Below the pieces are notes generated by a model. That model searched no databases and had not been told where the DNA came from. It saw only the letters and a list, made by a program, of their open reading frames with translations. DNA of 18,578 nt. Origin: CAYZEE01 sp964477485 (GTDB taxonomy: Bacteria; Patescibacteriota; Microgenomatia; Levybacterales; UBA12049). The stretch lies in contig CAYZEE010000020.1 in assembly GCA_964477485.1 (NCBI GenBank), positions 1-18,578 on the forward strand, in the 5' to 3' direction. Position numbers and translations under genes: made by a program. Within the stretch, counting starts at the first letter, position 1; each line of letters starts with the position of its first letter. Of the stretch, positions 1 through 6,399 are shown in pieces.

Positions 1-418
1 TAAATTGTGTTCAACTTAGTCTATCATACCTGTCTGATTTTATGGGTACATTATATCCGCAGGTTAGCGTTCCTAGCTTGGGTGGGCGTTCTGAGGGAGT
101 GAAAAGAGCTTAATCCTTAATCTCTTTTGTTCTTTTTTGTCTCTTTGAATTTACAATTTTTTCTGTTAATATCTTTTTGAGAGTAGGTCAATGGCTCTGC
201 CGATTTTCGGTACGACACTGAAATCATTTTTTTTAAAATACGAGAGTTTCCAAAACTCTAGTTTTGGAAAGAGAGTATTTAAAGCAAGACACTCCTTGTC
301 TTTTGTCAGTGGAGGTATCATAAGAATATTTTGATTGCTCCCGAATAAAATACAGAAACGATCCCACTAATGCGGGAAAGCTTCAGTGATAAAGATGGCA
401 TAAGACAAAAAAGCTTAG
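1..418. other. gene-poor region, no intact gene recognised
   Basis: No convincing intact coding region is visible on either strand. A 37-codon frame is open from position 3 to a TAA at 111-113 (ending in residues GRSEGVKRA) and could be the tail of a gene that starts before the window, but I do not recognise it. The rest is AT-rich with frequent stops in every frame. It contains one strong hairpin (236-280, listed separately). It lies directly before a reverse-transcriptase-like fragment, so it may be decayed mobile-element sequence. Confidence 0.4.
236..280. repeat. perfect inverted repeat / hairpin
   Basis: TTTCCAAAAC (247-256) and GTTTTGGAAA (261-270) are a perfect 10-bp inverted repeat around the loop TCTA. 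An outer 6-bp stem, AAATAC (236-241) with GTATTT (275-280), extends it across a small internal loop. There is no T-run after it on either strand, so it is not a standard intrinsic terminator. It lies between gene-poor sequence and the reverse-transcriptase-like fragment. Stem-loops are known next to the variable repeat in some diversity-generating retroelements, but a link here is only a guess. Confidence 0.55.
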
Positions 419-601
419 TTCATCCGGAAGATTAATGAGAAGGTTCTTGATTTGAAAACTGGAATCATTTCCGAATACTCTTTTAGTCAGAGCCTACAAT
501 CATATTTAGGATTCCTAGAGCATGCAAACAGTTTTAAGATTATAAACAAATTAAAAACCGAAACTGCCTCTTGCCGAAGTTTTTTCAGTTTAATATACTA
601 A
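419..601 (+). pseudogene. reverse transcriptase C-terminal remnant (DGR-type)
   Basis: The frame open after a TAG at 416-418 encodes about 60 residues ending in TAA at 599-601. It contains RKINEKVLDL near its start and SLQSYLGFLEHANSFK in the middle. I recognise the SLQSYLG-hHAN-K pattern as typical of the end of reverse transcriptases of diversity-generating retroelements and relatives. The fingers, palm and catalytic YxDD box are absent: the same frame upstream has stops at 416, 401 and 368. It therefore looks like the decayed 3' end of a lost gene. The last codons run to 4 bases before the GAPDH start and overlap its predicted promoter. Family recognition is from memory and needs a profile search. 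Confidence 0.5.
571..599 (+). promoter_or_regulatory. promoter of gap, predicted leaderless
   Basis: TTGCCG (571-576) and TATACT (594-599) are separated by 17 bases. The start of transcription, about 7 bases after the -10 box, would fall at or next to the gap ATG at 606. No Shine-Dalgarno sequence precedes that ATG, which fits a leaderless message. Confidence 0.5.
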
Positions 602-605
602 TTTT

Positions 606-1670
606 ATGGTTAGGGTTGCGATTAATGGATACGGGAGGATTGGGAGAGTTGCTCATAGGGTAATTTTGGAAAAACACTCTTCGGAAATTGACGTGGTCGC
701 AATTAACGCCGGTTCATCAACTGATATTAAAGGATGGATGCTTCTTTTGAAATACGATACTTCTTATGGACCTCTTAATTCTGAATTCAAAATTCAGAGT
801 TCAGAGATACCTCAAGAAGAGAAGACAGGAATTTTAAAAGACTGCATTGGATATCTGATTATTAATGATAAAAAAATTCCGGTCTTTTCGCAGAAGGATC
901 CAAATCTTTTGCCCTGGAGGGATTTAGATATCGATGTCGTTATTGAATCTACGGGGCATTTTACAAGTGAAGAGAAATTAAAAACCCATCTTAATGCCGG
1001 TGCAAAAGCTGCTGTTTTATCAGCTCCTGTTAAAGAAGGTGAAATACCAACTTATGTTATGTCGGTTAATGCCAAAGATTATAAAGGCGAGAAACTCATA
1101 AACAATGCTTCCTGCACCACCAACTGTATTACTCCTGTTGCAAAAGTAATGGTCGACCATTTTGGAGTCGAAAAGGCAATGATGACCACGATTCATGGGT
1201 TTACATCTGACCAGAGACTTCAGGACGGCGGACACAAGGATTATAGGCGTGCCCGGGCAGCCAGCCAAAATATTATTCCGACTTCAACCGGGGCAGCAAT
1301 TGCGGCTTCTCAAGCTCTGCCGGAACTTCAGGGAATTTTTTCAGGACTTGCCATTAGGGTTCCTGTTCCTGTCGGTTCGCTTTCTGATTTCACCTTCCTT
1401 CTTAAAAGAGAGACTTCCAAAGAAGAAGTTAATGGAGTTTTGAAACAGGAAGCGCAAAACCCTGCGTATAACGGCATTTTAGAAGTTACAAAAGATCCCA
1501 TTGTGTCAAGCGATATAATTGGTAATTCACATTCTTCGATAGTTGATCTTTCTTTAACACAAGTCGTAGGAGGAAATATGGTTAAGGTAATTGCCTGGTA
1601 TGACAACGAGCATGGATACGCGAACCGTTTGATTGAAGAGGTAATAATGGTAGGAAAATCACAAATCTAA
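606..1670 (+). CDS. gap: type I glyceraldehyde-3-phosphate dehydrogenase
   Basis: This 354-residue enzyme carries out the phosphorylating oxidation of glyceraldehyde 3-phosphate to 1,3-bisphosphoglycerate in central glycolysis, in the cytoplasm. The Rossmann motif NGYGRIGR lies at residues 7-14. The active-site signature NASCTTNC gives catalytic Cys170, and His197 (TTIHGFT) is its partner. The C-terminal WYDNEHGYANR motif is intact, and length is close to the usual 330-350. Where NAD-dependent enzymes have Asp after the second strand (AIND), this one reads AINAGSS, and the usual Leu-Pro before HKD is Gly-Gly (DGGHKDYRRAR). Both are positions that set NAD versus NADP use, so NADP or dual use is plausible. 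The ATG has no Shine-Dalgarno sequence. A kinase and hisB follow on the same strand. Confidence 0.96.
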   Translation: MVRVAINGYGRIGRVAHRVILEKHSSEIDVVAINAGSSTDIKGWMLLLKYDTSYGPLNSEFKIQSSEIPQEEKTGILKDCIGYLIINDKKIPVFSQKDPNLLPWRDLDIDVVIESTGHFTSEEKLKTHLNAGAKAAVLSAPVKEGEIPTYVMSVNAKDYKGEKLINNASCTTNCITPVAKVMVDHFGVEKAMMTTIHGFTSDQRLQDGGHKDYRRARAASQNIIPTSTGAAIAASQALPELQGIFSGLAIRVPVPVGSLSDFTFLLKRETSKEEVNGVLKQEAQNPAYNGILEVTKDPIVSSDIIGNSHSSIVDLSLTQVVGGNMVKVIAWYDNEHGYANRLIEEVIMVGKSQI

Positions 1671-1675
1671 GGCAC

Positions 1676-1763
1676 CAAATCCTAAATAATCTTTAAATTC
1701 AAATAACCTAAATTCAAAGCTTTTGATATTGGAATTTTGAAAATGGAATTTATTTAGGATTTG
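1676..1763. repeat. 14-bp inverted repeat in gap-kinase spacer
   Basis: CAAATCCTAAATAA (1676-1689) is the exact reverse complement of TTATTTAGGATTTG (1750-1763). The 60 bases between consist of further imperfect AAATTC/GAATTT complementarity, so the transcript could fold into one long AU-rich hairpin. It fills the spacer between the gap stop and the kinase start. No T-run marks it as a terminator. It may be an RNA processing or stability element, or an AT-rich intergenic repeat. Confidence 0.6.
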
Positions 1764-1790
1764 TGATTTTGGATTTAGAATTTTAATTGT

Positions 1791-2366
1791 ATGGTTGATT
1801 TGCCAAATATTAAAAATATTACGATTTCAGGAAGAATAGGTAGTGGGGCCACAACGCTTGCCAAAAAACTTTCAGAAACCTTGGGATGGGAAACGCTTGA
1901 GGGAGGTGCAATTATGAGGCGCGTAAATAAAGATGTTGGGGCAAGTGTTGTTGAGACAGACAAAAGACCGGACCATTTTGATCTTGAATACGAAGGGCGA
2001 ATTAAAAAAATATTAGAAGAAGAAGAACATCATATCATCCAAAGCCATCTTGCGGGATTTGATGCGCAGGATATTTCCGGTACTTTTAAGATACTTCTGG
2101 TTTGCGAGGATGAAGACGGCCATGATAAAACTGAAGTTAGAATAGATAGGCTGGTTAATAGGGACAGAATTCCAGTCGGTCAGGCAAAATATGAAGTAAA
2201 AGAAAGAGAAAAAAGAAATCTGGAAAAATGGAGCAGGCTTTATGCAGAAAATGATCAAAGTTGGGTTTACTGGGACAAAAAATATTACGATTTAGTCATC
2301 AACACCTATTCAAATAATCAGGAAGAGACTCTACGAGTTGCTCTTGAAGGCATAGGTGGGTTATAA
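1791..2366 (+). CDS. cytidylate kinase-like P-loop kinase
   Basis: This 191-residue protein most resembles the compact cytidylate-kinase-like family, which phosphorylates (d)CMP with ATP. The P-loop is GRIGSGATT (residues 14-22), followed by a typical first helix (LAKKLSETLGWE). A basic lid-like stretch, RIDRLVNRDRIP, lies in the second half, and a Tyr/Trp-rich tail follows. The position between gap and hisB, with a 15-base gap to hisB, suggests cotranscription rather than a shared pathway. No Shine-Dalgarno sequence precedes the ATG. The substrate could be another nucleoside monophosphate; the nucleotide kinase fold itself is well supported. Confidence 0.75.
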   Translation: MVDLPNIKNITISGRIGSGATTLAKKLSETLGWETLEGGAIMRRVNKDVGASVVETDKRPDHFDLEYEGRIKKILEEEEHHIIQSHLAGFDAQDISGTFKILLVCEDEDGHDKTEVRIDRLVNRDRIPVGQAKYEVKEREKRNLEKWSRLYAENDQSWVYWDKKYYDLVINTYSNNQEETLRVALEGIGGL

Positions 2367-2381
2367 TCAGTTGCTCATTTT

Positions 2382-2972
2382 ATGAAACGCAAGTCAGTGG
2401 TAAGAAGAAAAAGCAGGGAAACAAATATTGCTGTTTCGTTAAATATAGATGGGGTTGGAAAAAGAGAAATAGACACTCCGATTGGATTTCTTAATCATAT
2501 GCTTGATCTTTTTGCGAAACACGGACTATTCGATTTATCCATTAAAGCTACAGGAGATACATATATTGATGAGCACCACACAGTTGAGGATATAGGCATA
2601 GTCCTTGGAGATGCTTTTGCGAAAGCAGTGGGAGATAAAACCGGCATAAGGCGATATGGTTTTTTCGTTCTACCTATGGACGAGGTTCTAGTTACTGCGG
2701 CAGTGGATTTTTCTGGTCGTTATGCATTCCAGTTTTACTGCCCTTTTGCCAGAGAAAAAGTCGGCGATTTAAGCACTGAGCTTGTGCCGCATTTCTTTGA
2801 TAGCTTTGCTCAAAATGCTAAAGTAAGCCTACATATAAAAGTTGAGAAGGGAGAAGATGAGCACCACAAGATTGAGGGAATTTTTAAGGCAGTAGCCCGC
2901 GCAATCCGCATGGCGTGTGAAATTGACCCACGAGCAAAAAAAGAAATTCCTTCAACCAAAGGGAGACTTTAA
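2382..2972 (+). CDS. hisB: imidazoleglycerol-phosphate dehydratase (canonical HisB)
   Basis: This 196-residue monofunctional HisB converts imidazole glycerol phosphate to imidazole acetol phosphate, step six of histidine synthesis. Both metal-binding motifs are intact: DEHHTVED (HHxxE at 65-69) and DEHHKIEG (HHxxE at 161-165). Other family signatures are FLNHML (His39), AKHG (His47), LPMDE (98-101), PHFFDSFA (His137) and the C-terminal STKGRL. Length matches the single-domain family, without the phosphatase fusion found in E. coli. It follows the kinase by 15 bases. Its TAA stop (2970-2972) overlaps the stop of a divergent paralogue on the other strand, both stops using the palindrome TTTAAA at 2968-2973. 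Confidence 0.95.
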   Translation: MKRKSVVRRKSRETNIAVSLNIDGVGKREIDTPIGFLNHMLDLFAKHGLFDLSIKATGDTYIDEHHTVEDIGIVLGDAFAKAVGDKTGIRRYGFFVLPMDEVLVTAAVDFSGRYAFQFYCPFAREKVGDLSTELVPHFFDSFAQNAKVSLHIKVEKGEDEHHKIEGIFKAVARAIRMACEIDPRAKKEIPSTKGRL

Positions 2973-3634
2973 AGCTTAGCTTCTGCCCCTGTTCCTTTTA
3001 GGCCAATTGTTGTGCCGGCCCGGTAAGGACATGATGAAAGAGATTCGCGCAGTGCCTCTCCAAAGGCTTTAAAAGTAGCTTCCCACGTATGATGACTATC
3101 CTCTCCTGATAAAAATTGTATGTGGACTGCACAACCGGCTCCTTGAGCAAATCCTTCAAAAAATTGCCGTAAGTTAGTGCTTAAAATATCTTCGGCATGT
3201 TCTTGCTTCGCTCCTGAAGCATCTCCTCTGAAGAATGAGTATGCTCGACCATCAAAAGAAAGAGCCACTGCCACTAATGCTTCATCTATTGCGACGGTAT
3301 AAAAACCTCGTCCATTAACCCCCTCTTTTTGTCTAATATCCATTAGCTCAAGAACAGCTCTGCCTAAAGTTAAACCAACATCCTCGGTCCTTACATGATC
3401 TAATGCTTCAGCATCTGTTTCTTCGAAAGATACGTCAAGATTTAAGTAGGCTCTTGATGCAAGCCCGGTAAGCATATGATTAAAAAATTTATTTCCCGTG
3501 TTAATCTTATAAGGGCGTCTTTCTCCTTCTTCCATTGAAACATGGACTTTTGACTCCCTTGTTGTTCGAACGATAGATATATCTTCTTGGGAAGCTTTTT
3601 CTATAGAAATTCCTAATTCTATTTTATTATTCAT
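2969..3634 (-). CDS. divergent HisB-family protein lacking metal-site histidines
   Basis: This 221-residue protein aligns end to end with HisB: RTTRES at 23-28, FFNHML at 50-55, AIDEALV at 115-121, FDGR at 127-130 and SGEDSHHTWEATFKA with the second HHxxE (181-185) intact. The first HHxxE reads HVRTE (80-84), so its second His is Val81. The AKHG histidine is Arg (ASRA), and the HFF histidine is Gln157 (RQFF). These are strongly conserved in working HisB and include expected manganese ligands. The frame is intact, so it is not a pseudogene. It is the last gene of a minus-strand operon, 7 bases after the hisD-like gene. It is either a HisB with a changed reaction or substrate, or a non-catalytic partner. 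Confidence 0.85.
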   Translation of the reverse strand: MNNKIELGISIEKASQEDISIVRTTRESKVHVSMEEGERRPYKINTGNKFFNHMLTGLASRAYLNLDVSFEETDAEALDHVRTEDVGLTLGRAVLELMDIRQKEGVNGRGFYTVAIDEALVAVALSFDGRAYSFFRGDASGAKQEHAEDILSTNLRQFFEGFAQGAGCAVHIQFLSGEDSHHTWEATFKAFGEALRESLSSCPYRAGTTIGLKGTGAEAKL

Positions 3635-3641
3635 ATTAATT

Positions 3642-4970
3642 TTATCTCTTTAAGCGTCGTTCAACGCTTTTCCAGTGAGCATCTAATCCTTCAATTTCAG
3701 AAATAGGTTCCATAATAGAAGCAAGATATTCAAGTCCTCTTCTTGTGGCACGCTGTATTTGAACTGCTTTCATAAAAGTTTCAACTCCAATAGGTGAAAA
3801 TGCTCTTGCTCCTCTTCCTGTTGGTAGGACGTGATTTGCTCCTGTTGCGTAGTCGCCCAAAGCTTTTGAAGTCCATTTTCCTAAAAAAATAGACCCCGCA
3901 TTATTAATTCCTTCGGCTAAAGATTCAGGGTCTTTTGTCATAATCTCCAGATGCTCAGGAGCATACTCATTTGCGAATCTTATAGCTTCTTCTCTATCCG
4001 ATACTATAATTATCGCCCCATAATTTGAGAGCGATTTATTAATAGTATCTTGTCTTGTGAGCGAAAGACTTTGTTTTGCAATTTCTCTTTGTGTTTCCTG
4101 TGCTGTTCTTCTATCCCATGTGACTAGAACTCCGGATGCATTAGCATCATGCTCTGCAGCAGAGAGGATGTCAGCAGCACAAAAAACCGGATTTGCTTTT
4201 TCATCAGCAAGAATTAGAAGTTCAGAAGGTCCTGCCGGCATGTCAATTGCAACATCTCCAAAGACAGCTATTTTAGCTGCAGTTACATATTTATTTCCAG
4301 GGCCGACAATTTTGTCTACAGGTTTTATGGTTTCAGTTCCATAGGCAAGGGCAGCTATAGCAGCTACCCCTCCAATTCTATACAACTCATCTACTCCGGC
4401 TTCTTCTGCAGCAACGATAACTTCATAATTATTTCCTCTTGGCGGGGTGACTCCAACAATTCTTCTTACGCCTGCGAGTTTTGCAGGTACGGCTAGAGTC
4501 TGCATTACTGTAGGATAAGGCGCAGTGCCCCCCGGAACATACAGACCCACTTGCTCTATAGGCGTCTTTTTTTGACCCAGTATTACTCCCGGAGCTGTTT
4601 CTTTTTCCCAATGCAAATTAACATTAGCAAGCTGCTCCTTGTGAAATCTTCTTGAAAGTTCAATTTGTCCTCTCATCGCTTCTAAAACAGAAGGATATGT
4701 TTTTTCATAAGCCATTTCAACATCTTCCTCAGAAATTCTTAAATTTTCTTGCGATAATCTTACCCCATCATATTTTTCTAAATACTCCAAAACCGCGGCA
4801 TCTCCTCGAGTACGTACGTCTTCTATAATAGGCAGTACGTCTCTTCTGGCTCCACTTATATCAGCTCCTGAACGACGCATTATCCTTTCTCTATCCTGAA
4901 GACTCATAGTGCTAAATTCGTGGATTTGTATTTGCGCTGCAGCAGTTACCCTCTCTCTTCGTTCTCTCAT
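3642..4970 (-). CDS. hisD: histidinol dehydrogenase family protein with altered NAD and zinc residues
   Basis: A full-length HisD-family protein (442 residues). HisD oxidises histidinol to histidine in two NAD-dependent steps with zinc. Conserved features include LYVPGG (143-148), GPGNKYV (223-229), AGPSE (246-250), AEHD with zinc ligand His274, the catalytic Glu339-His340 in APEHLEI, zinc ligand Asp373 in GDYATGANHVLPTG, and the C-terminal Glu427/His432. Two residues differ from E. coli HisD: the NAD-contacting Gln188 (GGAQAIAA) is Ala203, and the zinc ligand Gln259 (SQAEH) is Ala271. A strong AGGAGG (4977-4982) lies 6 bases before the ATG, inside the end of the HAD gene. Family is certain; true histidinol activity is less so. 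Confidence 0.88.
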   Translation of the reverse strand: MRERRERVTAAAQIQIHEFSTMSLQDRERIMRRSGADISGARRDVLPIIEDVRTRGDAAVLEYLEKYDGVRLSQENLRISEEDVEMAYEKTYPSVLEAMRGQIELSRRFHKEQLANVNLHWEKETAPGVILGQKKTPIEQVGLYVPGGTAPYPTVMQTLAVPAKLAGVRRIVGVTPPRGNNYEVIVAAEEAGVDELYRIGGVAAIAALAYGTETIKPVDKIVGPGNKYVTAAKIAVFGDVAIDMPAGPSELLILADEKANPVFCAADILSAAEHDANASGVLVTWDRRTAQETQREIAKQSLSLTRQDTINKSLSNYGAIIIVSDREEAIRFANEYAPEHLEIMTKDPESLAEGINNAGSIFLGKWTSKALGDYATGANHVLPTGRGARAFSPIGVETFMKAVQIQRATRRGLEYLASIMEPISEIEGLDAHWKSVERRLKR

Positions 4971-4973
4971 AAA

Positions 4974-6260
4974 TTACCTCCTAAGATCATCTTCTGGACC
5001 CTCCATTTCAGCTCTGCCCCTGATTTCATAAGAGTATCTAATTATCCCTTCTCTTATTCCTGAATTAGTATCAACAACATCAATGCCTTCCTCTTGCTTT
5101 AATCGCATAAATGCCATATGTTTTTCAAAGCTTACATCATGTACCCCAATTGCGGTAAGGCCAACGTTAATGCCATTATTTTCAAGGACTCTTCTTGCGC
5201 TAACAAACGCTCTTACTCCGGAAGGGGAGTCTTCTACAACGACAAGGTTCAGTCGCGTTTTTTTCTCAATAAAAGATTGCAATTCTTCAGGTGTATCGCC
5301 AGTCTGTCCCCATCTGTAGGCATCCATTAAAACCTGCATCTCTACTCTTCCTCTGAATGCTGAAAGAATTGCTGCAAGCGCCTGCGTAGGATTTGGTTTA
5401 GTTAAGCTTTCTACAGAGGTTTTTGTTGCTCTTCCTAGCCATTCCATGGATCCCATACTAACTATCCCAAGAGCAGTTACTCTGCTTTTTTCAACAGCAA
5501 ATTCTGCCTCGGGAGCATATCCATCTGCTTGTCTTCTGCGAGCATCAGAGGGAGGAAGGCCAGGCCGTCCGGTGTAGATGACTATCATTCCACCCTGTTG
5601 GGACATTCTGTCAATTTCCCTTCTCGCCCTGTCGTCAATTAGTGACTGATCCTTAGTTGCTATAAGAGATTCTTCTGTATTTGTGCGGCTCGGTCTGCCA
5701 TAGGTTGTCTGGAAAGTTTCTCTTCCCAGTACGAATTCCTGAAAAATACTTGTAACCTCATTTTTAAAGGGGTTGCGGGTGTTTGATAAAGTTTGAGCAA
5801 TATCTTTTGCATCTTCAACACGAAGAACGTTTTGATATCGTTCTATAATCCAATTTAAAATCACATCAGGCGGATGGCTCTGTGCAGTTGAGTTAGCTTT
5901 AAAAGCCTCAAGCGCATCGCTGTTTGAAATATTTATTCCTGCCTTTTTTAGTTTCATAAGAGCAACAATGATTGTTGAAACATCCCAGGGGTCATGTATT
6001 CCTTCTGCTTCAAAGTGGTTCATGTTACGTCCGAAACTTCGATATCTATCCTCAACCGTAAAATCCTTCGAATCAACGCCCAATTGTTCTGCAAAAAAAT
6101 TAATAGTTAAACCCACTGCAAGTCTATAAGCGCTTGGTCGCACCAGAACACCATCCACATCCAATGCTATAATTGTGTTTTCAAAAGGTCTTGGTTCAGA
6201 CTCTTCTGTTCTAGTTCCAATATTCTCTCCACCGTGCCGTATTATTTCTGGATTTCCCAT
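4974..6260 (-). CDS. HAD-superfamily phosphatase with large cap, his-operon member
   Basis: This 428-residue HAD hydrolase has all four motifs: DVDGV (nucleophile Asp34, acid Asp36), Thr230 in VIYTGRPG, Lys288 in TKPNP, and the acidic VVEDSPSG (Glu343-Asp344). About 190 residues lie between motifs I and II, a large mostly helical cap, and the protein is much longer than usual subfamily I phosphatases (200-250). It is the first gene of a minus-strand operon with the hisD-like and hisB-like genes, 3 bases before hisD. E. coli histidinol phosphatase is also a HAD domain, fused to HisB, so histidinol-phosphate or an analogue is the likeliest substrate. That is inferred from context. A good promoter lies about 45 bases upstream. 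Confidence 0.75.
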   Translation of the reverse strand: MGNPEIIRHGGENIGTRTEESEPRPFENTIIALDVDGVLVRPSAYRLAVGLTINFFAEQLGVDSKDFTVEDRYRSFGRNMNHFEAEGIHDPWDVSTIIVALMKLKKAGINISNSDALEAFKANSTAQSHPPDVILNWIIERYQNVLRVEDAKDIAQTLSNTRNPFKNEVTSIFQEFVLGRETFQTTYGRPSRTNTEESLIATKDQSLIDDRARREIDRMSQQGGMIVIYTGRPGLPPSDARRRQADGYAPEAEFAVEKSRVTALGIVSMGSMEWLGRATKTSVESLTKPNPTQALAAILSAFRGRVEMQVLMDAYRWGQTGDTPEELQSFIEKKTRLNLVVVEDSPSGVRAFVSARRVLENNGINVGLTAIGVHDVSFEKHMAFMRLKQEEGIDVVDTNSGIREGIIRYSYEIRGRAEMEGPEDDLRR

Positions 6261-6304
6261 ATGTTTAATTATTTATCTTCATCGCAGCCCTTTTTAGTTG
6301 GTAG

Positions 6305-6333
6305 AGTATATATCTTTTTCTGGCTTCGGTCAA
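6305..6333 (-). promoter_or_regulatory. promoter of the HAD-hisD-hisB-like operon
   Basis: On the minus strand, TTGACC (6333-6328) and TATACT (6310-6305) are 17 bases apart, matching the sigma-70 consensus at 5/6 in each box. The predicted start lies near 6298, giving a leader of about 38 bases before the ATG at 6260. No clear Shine-Dalgarno sequence is visible there. Confidence 0.7.
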
Positions 6334-6345
6334 GCCCATAATGTT

Positions 6346-6375
6346 TTAGCAGAAACAAGACTTTTATGTTAATAT
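6346..6375 (+). promoter_or_regulatory. promoter of hisC, extended -10
   Basis: The extended -10 box TGTTAATAT (6367-6375) has a weak -35 TTAGCA (6346-6351) 18 bases upstream. Transcription would start near 6382, giving an 18-base leader to the ATG at 6400, or about 9 bases to an alternative TTG at 6391. It is divergent from the minus-strand operon promoter, so the two units may share regulation. Confidence 0.45.
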
Positions 6376-6399
6376 TGGAGTTGCCAAATTTTGAAATTT

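Noticed and set aside
3..113. Open frame ending GRSEGVKRA that might be the end of an upstream gene
   Set aside because: Only 37 codons are visible and I recognise no family; could equally be chance in gene-poor sequence.
247..270. Perfect hairpin as an intrinsic terminator
   Set aside because: Neither strand has a T-run after the stem; the nearby T-run lies before it on the plus strand.
1020..1606. Antisense and alternative-frame open reading frames inside gap, hisD, nrdJ and the ATPase
   Set aside because: They are fully covered by genes with clear family motifs and show no motif of their own.
2969..3634. Second HisB as a decaying pseudogene
   Set aside because: The frame is intact over 221 codons, many signatures remain, and it is tightly packed in an operon with its own start.
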